A stretch of 8,460 bases of DNA, from contig JBEKNT010000303.1 of NCBI GenBank assembly GCA_049522565.1, positions 1 through 8,460 on the forward strand, in the 5' to 3' direction. The translations under genes were made by a program, and so were the position numbers. The notes beneath the pieces are model-generated. The model made no database searches and was not told the DNA's origin. It worked only from the letters and a program-made list of their open reading frames with translations. Below are positions 1 through 6,399 of this stretch, in pieces (position 1 is the first letter of the stretch; the number at the start of each line of letters is the position of its first letter). Source of the stretch: JASHVB01 sp049522565. GTDB taxonomy: Bacteria; Pseudomonadota; Alphaproteobacteria; Acetobacterales; Acetobacteraceae.

Positions 1-155
1 CGGCGTCCAGTATCGGCGCCCTGGGGTTCGGCGCCGCCGGCGAAGCGTTGGCCGCATCCGTGCGGCCGTTCAAGCTCACCGCCACCACCGAGACGCGCAA
101 CACCTGCACCTATTGCGCCGTCACGCGGCGTCGGCGGTGGCGACGTGCAGGTTGA
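1..155 (+). pseudogene. Truncated formate dehydrogenase alpha subunit (N-terminal fragment)
   Basis: The reading frame with codons starting at base 3 is open from the window edge to a TGA at 153-155. It encodes an Ala/Gly-rich stretch, then VRPFKLTATTETRNTCTYCAV. This matches the region after the Tat signal of molybdopterin formate dehydrogenase large subunits (FdnG/FdoG/FdhA type), where the sequence normally continues into a [4Fe-4S] motif of the form CxxC(S/A)VGCG. Here only the first two cysteines (CTYC, bases 105-116) remain. After base 122 the frame runs through the antisense of the response regulator gene, adds about ten Arg/Trp-rich residues and stops. The last cysteines of the cluster motif, the Mo-bis-MGD domains and the Sec/Cys active site are all missing, so no enzyme can be made. 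The twin-arginine motif would lie left of the window. Family recognition is by eye; that the gene is broken follows directly from the sequence. Confidence 0.72.
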
Positions 156-840
156 GGCGATAGCCGCCCTGTTCGGTCAGCAGCAGCGCCGGACTTGCGG
201 GATTGGTCTCCAGCTTCTGGCGCAGGCGGTAGATGTGGGTTTCCAGCGTGTGGGTGGTCACGGCGGGATTGTAGCCCCACACCTCGTGCAACAGGATTTC
301 GCGGCCGACGGGACGCGCCTCCGAGCGATAGAGGAATTTCAGGATCGCCGATTCCTTGTCGGTCAGCCGGATCCGGCGATTCCTGGCGGGGTCCTGCAAC
401 AGCTTCTTGGCGGGCCGGAACGTATAGGGCCCGACCGAGAACACCGCTTCCTCGCTGCCGTCGAACAGGCGCAACTGGGCGCGCAGCCGGGCGAGCAATT
501 CATTCGAACGGAACGGCTTGGCGATGTAGTCGTTGGCGCCGGAGTCCAGGCCGCGCACCACATCCGCCTCGGCATCCGATCCGGTCAGCATGATGACCGG
601 CATCTTGTGCCCCTGCCGCCGGAGTCTGGCGCAGTAGTCGCGTCCATCGCCATCCGGCAAGCCGATGTCGAGGATCACCGCGTCGAAGCGAGCGTCCTTG
701 TCGTTGATCGCCTTGTCGGCCGCTTCCAAGGTTCCCGCGGTGGCGACGGTGAAGCCGTGCCCGTCGGCGAGGTGCTCTGCCAGGACCTCCCGCAGTGTCT
801 CGTCATCTTCCACGATGAGGATCGGTCGCTGAGCCGTCAT
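121..840 (-). CDS. OmpR/PhoB-family response regulator transcription factor
   Basis: This 239-residue protein has an N-terminal receiver domain (about residues 5-120) and a C-terminal winged-helix DNA-binding domain (about 135-235), the usual OmpR/PhoB size and order. The receiver carries the acidic pair E11/D12/D13, the phospho-acceptor D58 in VILDIGLPDGDG, the switch T86 and the conserved K108 in KPF. The effector domain has the family pattern LTDKESAILKFL, then VWGY and THTLETHIYRLRQKLE as recognition helix, and ends in a GGYRL wing, so the protein is complete. The start at 840 is chosen because a GGGGGAG ribosome-binding site lies 7 bases upstream (848-854) and the receiver begins right after it. 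The frame is open further upstream, but that part lacks domain character. The stop codon falls on the boundary with the truncated formate dehydrogenase. No histidine kinase is adjacent, so the partner and target genes are unknown. Confidence 0.93.
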   Translation of the reverse strand: MTAQRPILIVEDDETLREVLAEHLADGHGFTVATAGTLEAADKAINDKDARFDAVILDIGLPDGDGRDYCARLRRQGHKMPVIMLTGSDAEADVVRGLDSGANDYIAKPFRSNELLARLRAQLRLFDGSEEAVFSVGPYTFRPAKKLLQDPARNRRIRLTDKESAILKFLYRSEARPVGREILLHEVWGYNPAVTTHTLETHIYRLRQKLETNPASPALLLTEQGGYRLNLHVATADAA

Positions 841-847
841 GGTTGTA

Positions 848-854
848 CTCCCCC
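848..854 (-). promoter_or_regulatory. Ribosome-binding site of the response regulator
   Basis: On the minus strand this reads GGGGGAG, 7 bases before the ATG at 840-838. It selects this start over the longer open frame. Confidence 0.7.
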
Positions 855-911
855 GTTTGACGTTGCGTCGCTTGACAAGATGGCATTCGATTACGTGGCG
901 CGGACGATCGG

Positions 912-935
912 GGCCAATCGTGGCCAAAATTGGCC
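912..935. promoter_or_regulatory. Inverted repeat GGCCAAT-N10-ATTGGCC, possible operator
   Basis: The perfect 7-bp arms are 912-918 and 929-935, separated by 10 bases that contain a further TGGCCAA. The element lies about 72 bases upstream of the response regulator start, in the spacer shared with the divergent binding-protein gene. Arm spacing of about 17 bp centre to centre would suit a dimeric regulator, but no family-specific operator was recognised. Confidence 0.3.
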
Positions 936-943
936 GCTGCCGC

Positions 944-984
944 TTCGCTTTATCGTGAGCACGCGGGTTCGCTTTATCGTGAGC
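944..984. repeat. Tandem 17-bp direct repeat in the divergent spacer
   Basis: TTCGCTTTATCGTGAGC occurs perfectly at 944-960 and again at 968-984, with a 24-bp period and a 7-bp gap. Two exact copies of a non-simple 17-mer are not expected by chance in 300 bases. The pair lies about 100-145 bases upstream of the response regulator start. Tandem direct repeats of this kind are typical binding sites for OmpR-type regulators, so autoregulation is possible, but this is inference. With only two copies and a 7-base gap it is not a CRISPR. Confidence 0.6.
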
Positions 985-1083
985 GCACACGAATTGGTGT
1001 TGCATCTTTGGAATCAGCCGGGGCGGTGGCGCAACCGGCGGCGTCTTCCCGGCAACGCTGTGGCGGGCGCGAACCCTGCTGGC

Positions 1084-1111
1084 TTGCGGCCTGCGGACGG
1101 TGCGGTACAGT
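1084..1111 (+). promoter_or_regulatory. Possible sigma-70-type promoter of the binding-protein gene
   Basis: TTGCGG (1084-1089) and TACAGT (1106-1111) are 16 bases apart. A transcript from here would begin near 1118. That gives a leader of roughly 24 bases before the ATG at 1142 and excludes the upstream in-frame ATG at 1100. In GC-rich DNA such matches are weak evidence. Confidence 0.3.
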
Positions 1112-1141
1112 GCGGCATCCTCATCCTCCGGATCCCCTCGC

Positions 1142-1870
1142 ATGTCCCCATCCGTCGTCTCCGAACTCGCGCCGCACGGCGTGCTGCGCGCGGCCATCAA
1201 CATGGGCAATTTCCTGCTGGTCACCGGCCGCAGCCCGGCGGGCGATCCGGCCGGCGTGTCGCCCGACATGGCGGCCGCCATCGCCGAACGTCTGGGTGTG
1301 CCGGTCAAGTACGTGCCCTATGCAAAACCCGGCGAGCTGGCGGATGCCGCCGGCACCGACGCCTGGGACATCGGCCTGATCGGCGCCGAGCCGGCGCGGG
1401 CCGAGAAGATCGCGTTCACCGCGGCCTATGTGGAAATCGAGGCGACCTACCTGGTGCCCGCCGGGTCGTCGCTGCGGACGATCGACGAGGTGGATCGTCC
1501 GGGCGTGCGCATCGCCGTGTCGGCGCGCAGTGCCTATGACCTCTGGCTGGAGCGCAACATCAAGCACGCCACGCTGGTGCGATCCGACGGCTTGAACAGC
1601 GCGGTGGAGATGTTCGTGCGCGACAAGCTGGACGCGCTGGCGGGGTTGCGTCCCGGGCTGCTGGGGGACATCCAGAAGATGCCCGGCGCGCGGATTCTCG
1701 ACGGCCAGTTCACCGCGGTGCAGCAGGCGATCGGCACGGCGCGGAGCCATGCGGCGGGGGCGGCGTTCCTGCGCGACTTCGTGGAGGAGGCGAAGAAGTC
1801 CGGGCTGGTCGCAAGCCTGATCCAGAAGCACGGCGTGGTCGGGCGGCTGTCGGTGGCGCCGCCGGGGTAG
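1142..1870 (+). CDS. Signal-less ABC-type substrate-binding domain protein (SBP_bac_3-like)
   Basis: The 242-residue protein has the two-lobed amino-acid-binding fold of the SBP_bac_3 family. It opens with LAPHGVLRAAINMGNFLLV, continues with a GVSPDMAAAIAERLGVPVKYVPY strand-helix unit and DIGLIGAEPARAEKIAFTAAYV near residues 78-100, then IEATYLVPAGS at the hinge. The second lobe includes RIAVSARSAYDLWLERN. The total length equals the mature domain alone. There is no hydrophobic signal peptide at this start or at the upstream in-frame ATG at 1100, whose extra 14 residues are Ser/Gly/Arg-rich. The protein should therefore stay in the cytoplasm unless exported unusually. No clear Shine-Dalgarno sequence precedes either ATG; 1142 is preferred because the fold starts directly after it. 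No permease or ATPase is adjacent on this strand. A sensing, storage or enzyme role is possible; the ligand is unknown. Confidence 0.85.
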   Translation: MSPSVVSELAPHGVLRAAINMGNFLLVTGRSPAGDPAGVSPDMAAAIAERLGVPVKYVPYAKPGELADAAGTDAWDIGLIGAEPARAEKIAFTAAYVEIEATYLVPAGSSLRTIDEVDRPGVRIAVSARSAYDLWLERNIKHATLVRSDGLNSAVEMFVRDKLDALAGLRPGLLGDIQKMPGARILDGQFTAVQQAIGTARSHAAGAAFLRDFVEEAKKSGLVASLIQKHGVVGRLSVAPPG

Positions 1871-2244
1871 GCGCGCGTCCGGTTGGTCGCGGTAGATCTT
1901 GGTACAGGAGCGCCTGGGGGTGTTCGGCCGGTTTGGAGGCCAGGATGCCGCCATTGCGGCCAGAGGTGCAAGCCACCAGCTCTGGCGGATTGCTCGGTCA
2001 CGCACCAGGGTTCCCCCTGGTCCTCCACTTTGACAAAACACAGATCGCCCGACGGCATCACAACATATTCAATCCGATCAACGGGCGAAAGGTGATCGAG
2101 TTCCCCCCGCAACGTGTGGCCGCTCCGCAGGACGGGGCCCCCAACTGCCGGTTCCGCAACCTCTGAACCCACACCTGCGGCGAATGTTGCGCCTCGCGCC
2201 ATCGCACTTGACGAAGGTTGCCGTAACGACAAAATAGTGGCTGC
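1871..2244. other. Gene-poor spacer between binding protein and toxin genes
   Basis: These 374 bases hold no gene I can support. By eye the stretch is less GC-biased than its neighbours. One minus-strand frame (from an ATG at 2202 leftwards) reads rather protein-like, including IEYVVMPSGDLCFVKVEDQG near 2000-2060. It has no ribosome-binding site and no stop of its own before it runs deep into the antisense of the binding-protein gene. It may be a relic of a lost gene. The right edge carries the probable brnT promoter. No tRNA, terminal repeat or intact transposase was seen. Confidence 0.4.
2208..2235 (+). promoter_or_regulatory. Probable sigma-70-type promoter of brnTA
   Basis: TTGACG (2208-2213, five of six consensus bases) and CAAAAT (2230-2235, four of six) are separated by 16 bases. 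Transcription would start about 2241-2243, only two to four bases before the GTG of brnT. BrnA-type antitoxins usually repress their own promoter, so an operator is expected around this site, although no clear palindrome was seen. Confidence 0.5.
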
Positions 2245-2553
2245 GTGGCCGGCGAGGTCGCATGGTATTGGAGCAACGCAAAAGACCGGCGCAACCGCGC
2301 CCAGCATGACGGCCTTGGCCTGGAAAACGGGGTCGCGGTGCTGAATGGCGATCCACTGGCGTTGTCGAGGCCGGACCCGCATCCGGATGGCGACCGCTGG
2401 CAGACCATCGGACGTGCCGGTGCGACGATCCTTTTCGCGGTCCACACCGAGCCGATAGAAGAGCCGGACGGCAGTGCCTGGGGGCGGATCATCAGCGTCA
2501 GGAAAGCGACCGCACACGAGAGACGACAATATGAAGAAGAGACCTTCTGGTAG
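2245..2553 (+). CDS. brnT: BrnT-family ribonuclease toxin
   Basis: The 102-residue protein fits the BrnT (RelE-like fold) toxin family, whose members are small cytoplasmic ribonucleases that block translation. Family landmarks are the N-terminal W-x-x-A-K-x-x-x-N pattern (W9, A12, K13, N17) with a following His (H21). Next come a DP at 36-37, DRWQTIGRAG (50-59), a hydrophobic LFAVHTE strand, and the C-terminal RIISVRKATAHERRQYE block (81-97), which contains the Arg/Glu/Tyr residues typical of the active region. The loop PIEEPDGSAW (70-79) looks longer than usual. GTG at 2245 is the only possible start, because an in-frame TAA lies at 2224-2226 and the first motif follows directly. There is no Shine-Dalgarno sequence. 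The antitoxin gene overlaps its last 23 bases, so the two are translationally coupled. Confidence 0.85.
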   Translation: MAGEVAWYWSNAKDRRNRAQHDGLGLENGVAVLNGDPLALSRPDPHPDGDRWQTIGRAGATILFAVHTEPIEEPDGSAWGRIISVRKATAHERRQYEEETFW

Positions 2554-2908
2554 CCGGATGTCGAGCAGTTCGTCCCCCGAGCTGACGGCAGAGATGCGCG
2601 CGGAACTGGCACGCGCTGCGGCGCTGCCGGATCACAAGATCAACCTCGCCGACCCCGACGCCCCCGAGGCATTGGACTGGAGCGGAGCAGTCCGCGGCAA
2701 ATTTTACCGGCCCCGCAAGGAACAGCTCACTTTGCGGCTCGATGCCGACATCCTCGCGTTCTATCGCGCACAGGCACCCGAAGGCGGTTACCAGACCGCC
2801 ATCAATCGTGACCTTCGGGAGACGATGCTGCACCGGCTGCACGCCCAGCGTCCGAAGACGAGCAATGGTCGACAGGGCGGAAAACGTACCGCAGGTGCGA
2901 CGTCCTGA
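2531..2908 (+). CDS. brnA: BrnA-family antitoxin
   Basis: The 125-residue protein matches BrnA antitoxins, which bind BrnT and repress the operon through a C-terminal ribbon-helix-helix-like domain. The diagnostic stretch is ALDWSGAVRGKFYRP (about residues 47-61), followed by KEQLTLRLDADILAFYRAQ (63-81) and GYQTAINRDLRETM (86-99). The N-terminal 30 residues are Ser-rich, then helical and charged, the part expected to wrap the toxin. The tail beyond residue 105 is rich in Arg, Lys and Gly and probably disordered. The ATG at 2531 overlaps the end of brnT by 23 bases and has a modest GAGAG element upstream. An in-frame ATG at 2558 (residue 10) is an alternative start just after the brnT stop. 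The gene converges with aapP, leaving 54 bases between stops with no convincing terminator. Confidence 0.88.
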   Translation: MKKRPSGSRMSSSSSPELTAEMRAELARAAALPDHKINLADPDAPEALDWSGAVRGKFYRPRKEQLTLRLDADILAFYRAQAPEGGYQTAINRDLRETMLHRLHAQRPKTSNGRQGGKRTAGATS

Positions 2909-2962
2909 TCCGAGAGGGGGGAATAATCCTTCCGAACCAAGCCGGGTCGCCGACGCGGCCAG

Positions 2963-3757
<795 letters not shown>

Positions 3758-3769
3758 GATGATCCCCTG

Positions 3770-4912
3770 TCAGCGCCGCTGCGCGCGACCCAGGTCGCGC
3801 TCCAGCCCGCGGCTGTATTTCGACATGGCGAAGCAGAACGCGATGTAGATCAGCGCCAGCATGATGTACACCTCGTTGGCGAAGTTCTGCCAGGGCGGAT
3901 CGCTCAGCGCGACCTTGCCCATCATCAGCAGGTCGAACATGCCGACGATCAAAACCAGAGACGTGTCCTTGAAGAAGCCGATGCAGGTATTGACCAGCGG
4001 CGGGATCACCAGGCGCAGCGCCTGCGGCAGGATGATGAACCCGGTCTTCTGCCAGTAGGTCAGGCCGAGCGCCTCGGCCGCCTCGGTCTGGCCCTTCGGC
4101 AGCGCCTGTAGCCCGGCGCGGATGACTTCCGCGACATAGGCGGCGACGAACAGGATGATGGCGATCTGCACGCGCAGCAGGTTGTCGATGTTGACGCCTT
4201 CCGGCAGGAACAGCGGGAACATCACGCTGGCCATGAACAGCAGCGCGACCAGCGGCACGCCGCGGATCAGCTCGACGTACAGCACGCAGAGCAGGTGGAC
4301 GGCGGGCAGCGTGGTGGAGCGGCGGCCGAGCGCCACCAGGATCGCCAGCGGAAAGGCGAAGGCCAGACCGAAGGTTGCCAGGATCAAGGTGATCGGCAGG
4401 CCGCCCCATTCGTCCTCGGGGACCAGGGGAAGGCCGAATACGCCGCCCCACATCAGGATGCCGATCACCACCAGCGTGGCGACCCAGATCAGCGCCAGTT
4501 CCTTGCGCCAGAACCGCCGGATGCCCGAAACGACGTAGAGTGCGATGAACAGTGCGACGCACGACGCCGGCCGCCATTGTTCGGCGTAGGGATAGCGGCC
4601 GAACAGGATCAGCCGGTACTTGTCGGCGATCACCGCCCAGCACGCGCCGATGCCCTGCATCTTCAAGCAGGAGGCCGTGTCCGGCACGCCCTGCGGGTTG
4701 TACGGCACGGTCCACACCGCGTGGACGAATGCCCAGCCGATGAAGCTGACGGCGATGCTCAGGATGACATAGCCCAGCGCCAGGGTCAGCGCGGTGGACC
4801 ACCAGGAGCCGAACAAATTGGTGCGCGCCCAGGCCCAGGGGCCGGCGACACTGGACGGAGGACGCTCGCGCGCGGCGGTGTAGCCCGGTTCGGCAATGGC
4901 GGACTGGCTCAT
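3770..4912 (-). CDS. aapM: General L-amino-acid ABC transporter permease (AapM)
   Basis: This 380-residue inner-membrane protein pairs with AapQ to form the translocation channel. A hydrophobic segment near residues 40-65 precedes a periplasmic loop containing DTASCLKMQGIGACWAVIADKYRLILFGRYPY, a stretch typical of AapM. Several further membrane spans follow, in the order expected for the His/Glu/Gln/Arg/opine permease family. The ATPase-docking EAA motif reads EAAEALGLTYWQKTGFIILP in the C-terminal third, followed by QALRLVIPPL. The start at 4912 is preferred over an in-frame ATG at 4936 that lies inside aapQ. From 4912 the gap to aapQ is 4 bases, and a GGAG sits about 10 bases upstream within the aapQ end. 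Length, loop and EAA sequence together point to AapM. Confidence 0.95.
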   Translation of the reverse strand: MSQSAIAEPGYTAARERPPSSVAGPWAWARTNLFGSWWSTALTLALGYVILSIAVSFIGWAFVHAVWTVPYNPQGVPDTASCLKMQGIGACWAVIADKYRLILFGRYPYAEQWRPASCVALFIALYVVSGIRRFWRKELALIWVATLVVIGILMWGGVFGLPLVPEDEWGGLPITLILATFGLAFAFPLAILVALGRRSTTLPAVHLLCVLYVELIRGVPLVALLFMASVMFPLFLPEGVNIDNLLRVQIAIILFVAAYVAEVIRAGLQALPKGQTEAAEALGLTYWQKTGFIILPQALRLVIPPLVNTCIGFFKDTSLVLIVGMFDLLMMGKVALSDPPWQNFANEVYIMLALIYIAFCFAMSKYSRGLERDLGRAQRR

Positions 4913-4916
4913 CGGA

Positions 4917-6128
4917 TCACCGCTCCACCAACGCAACGTGTTTGTTGTACCAGTTCATGAAGGCGCTGATCGACAGGCTGATGGTGAGGTAGACCACCAT
5001 GATGTAGGCGATGCCCTCGACCGCCTGGCCGGTCTGGTTCAGCGTGGTGTTGGCGATCGACACCACGTCCTGGTAGCCGATCGCGACCGCCAGCGAACTG
5101 TTCTTGGTCAGGTTGAGGTACTGGCTGGTCAGTGGCGGAATGATCACGCGCAGCGCCTGCGGCAGCACGATCTGGCGCAGCACCACGCCGCGGCGCAGGC
5201 CGAGCGCGTTGCCGGCCTCCCACTGGCCCAGCGACACGGCCTGGATGCCGGCGCGGACGATCTCGGCGATATAGGCGGCGGTGTAGATGACCAGGCCGGC
5301 CAGCAATGCGAAGAATTCCGGGCTGATGGTGCCGCCGCCCTGGAAGTTGAAGCCGCGCAGCACCGGCAGGTCGGGATTGAACGGCGCGCCCAGTGCAGCC
5401 CATACCGCCAGTGGCAGCACCAGCAGCAGTCCCAGCGCCGCGGGCCAGACGGCGGGGCGTGCACCGGTCGCCTCCTGGCGTTGCCTGGCGTGGCGGTGCC
5501 ACAGCCAGGTGGCCACCGCGCCGGCCAGGAAGGCCAGCGCGACCCAGGTGTCCGCTGCCTCCCAGTGCAGCAGCGGCAGCTTGATGCCGCGGTTGGACAG
5601 GAACACCGCATCGCCGATGCGCAACGACTGGCGCGGCGGCGGCAGGCCGTGCAGCAGGGTGTACCAGAACAGCAGTTGCAGCAGCAGCGGGATGTCGCGC
5701 AGCGTCTCGACGTAAAGCGCGGTGAGGCGCGCCACCAGCCAATTGCTCGAAAGCCGGCCGATGCCGATCAGGGTGCCCAAAATGGTGGCAAGCACGATGC
5801 CGACGATCGACACCTTCAGCGTGTTGAGGATGCCGATGAGCAGGGCGCGGCCGAAGGTGTCGATGGAGGGATCGTAGGGGAGCAGGGATTCGCCGATCGG
5901 CACTCCGGCGACGCGGCCGAGGAAGGCGAAGCCGGTGGCGATGTGGCGCGCGGCGAGGTTGCGGTTGGTGTTGCTGACAAGGTAGGCGACAATCAGCACC
6001 ACCAGGCCGACGATCAGCACCTGCCAGACGATCGCGCGGAAGATCGGGTCGGACCACGACAGCCGCATCCGTCGTTTCGGTGCGGCGCGCGCATCGGCCA
6101 GGCGCGGATCGGCCAGCGTGCTGGACAT
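4917..6128 (-). CDS. aapQ: General L-amino-acid ABC transporter permease (AapQ)
   Basis: This 403-residue inner-membrane permease is the partner of AapM. A first membrane span lies near residues 30-50 (VLIVGLVVLIVAYLV) and is followed by the AapQ-type NTNRNLAARHIATGFAFLGR loop. After it come helices around LLIGILNTLKVSIVGIVLAT and LYVETLRDIPLLLQLLFWY. The EAA motif reads EAGNALGLRRGVVLRQIVLP, followed by QALRVIIPPLTSQYLN. A long insertion in the middle, containing the RHARQRQE stretch, is normal for AapQ. The start at 6128 has an AGGGGAC about 11 bases upstream; the frame stays open into the upstream palindromic element, but that part is Arg/Ser/Pro-rich and not protein-like. The spacing of 4 bases to aapM indicates co-transcription, while 271 bases separate it from aapJ. 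Confidence 0.95.
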   Translation of the reverse strand: MSSTLADPRLADARAAPKRRMRLSWSDPIFRAIVWQVLIVGLVVLIVAYLVSNTNRNLAARHIATGFAFLGRVAGVPIGESLLPYDPSIDTFGRALLIGILNTLKVSIVGIVLATILGTLIGIGRLSSNWLVARLTALYVETLRDIPLLLQLLFWYTLLHGLPPPRQSLRIGDAVFLSNRGIKLPLLHWEAADTWVALAFLAGAVATWLWHRHARQRQEATGARPAVWPAALGLLLVLPLAVWAALGAPFNPDLPVLRGFNFQGGGTISPEFFALLAGLVIYTAAYIAEIVRAGIQAVSLGQWEAGNALGLRRGVVLRQIVLPQALRVIIPPLTSQYLNLTKNSSLAVAIGYQDVVSIANTTLNQTGQAVEGIAYIMVVYLTISLSISAFMNWYNKHVALVER

Positions 6129-6244
6129 AGCGTGTCTCGTCCCCTGTTGGTCGCTTTCCGACAAGCAAGTCCGAGGCCACTCGGACCGGGTCGGGTGCGC
6201 CGTTCGTCGTGGGGCGACTGTGAGGCAGGCGGCCCGGCCCGTAA

Positions 6245-6392
6245 ACCTCGCCCGCGAAGCGGGAGAGGTCGAGACGCGAAGCGGCGAGGGTGAGGGCGAT
6301 CGGGCCGGCACGTAACAGCAGCGTGCCGACCCGATCACCCTCACCCTCGGTGCTTACGCACCTCGACCTCTCCCGCCGCGGGCGGGAGAGGT
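6245..6392. repeat. 148-bp imperfect palindrome (REP/BIME-like) between aapJ and aapQ
   Basis: A left arm of 68 bases (6245-6312) and a right arm of 71 bases (6322-6392) are near-complete reverse complements around a 9-base loop. Each arm contains its own smaller hairpins. The outermost on the right is a 12-bp stem ACCTCTCCCGCC with a GCG loop and perfect complement (6366-6392). The outer left hairpin is the matching ACCTCGCCCGC/GCGGGAGAGGT. The inner small hairpins differ in sequence but keep pairing (CGC-GAA-GCG on the left, GTGC/GCAC on the right arm). The element begins 7 bases after the aapJ stop and has no U-tract, so it is not a plain terminator. REP elements after binding-protein genes, as in malE-malF, are known to stabilise the upstream mRNA; a like role here is inference. 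GGGAGAGG-type dispersed repeats are common in GC-rich proteobacteria. Confidence 0.85.
6366..6392 (-). promoter_or_regulatory. Strong hairpin just downstream of aapJ
   Basis: A perfect 12-bp GC-rich stem with a 3-base loop starts 7 bases after the aapJ stop codon. Without a following T-run on the minus strand it is more likely an mRNA-stabilising or attenuating structure than an intrinsic terminator. Confidence 0.5.
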
Positions 6393-6399
6393 AATCTGT

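Noticed and set aside
153..155. TGA read as selenocysteine in the formate dehydrogenase fragment
   Set aside because: The family sequence already ends at base 122. The Sec site of these enzymes lies well over 100 residues further on, and what follows the TGA is antisense of the regulator.
944..984. CRISPR-like repeat
   Set aside because: There are only two units with a 7-base gap, and no cas genes are present.
841..1308. N-terminal extension of the response regulator to an upstream start
   Set aside because: The added residues are Arg/Pro/Ala-rich and translate the repeats. A strong ribosome-binding site and the receiver domain mark 840 as the start.
145..1539. Long plus-strand open frame across the response regulator and spacer
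   Set aside because: It is antisense to the regulator and out of frame with the binding protein. It is rich in Gln, Arg and Gly without domain character and explains nothing the true genes do not.
2909..2962. Bidirectional terminator between brnA and aapP
   Set aside because: Only short 4-bp stems and no T-run on either strand were found.
6129..6344. Upstream extension of aapQ
   Set aside because: It translates the palindromic element into Ser/Pro/Arg-rich sequence. The ATG at 6128 has a ribosome-binding site and matches the family start.
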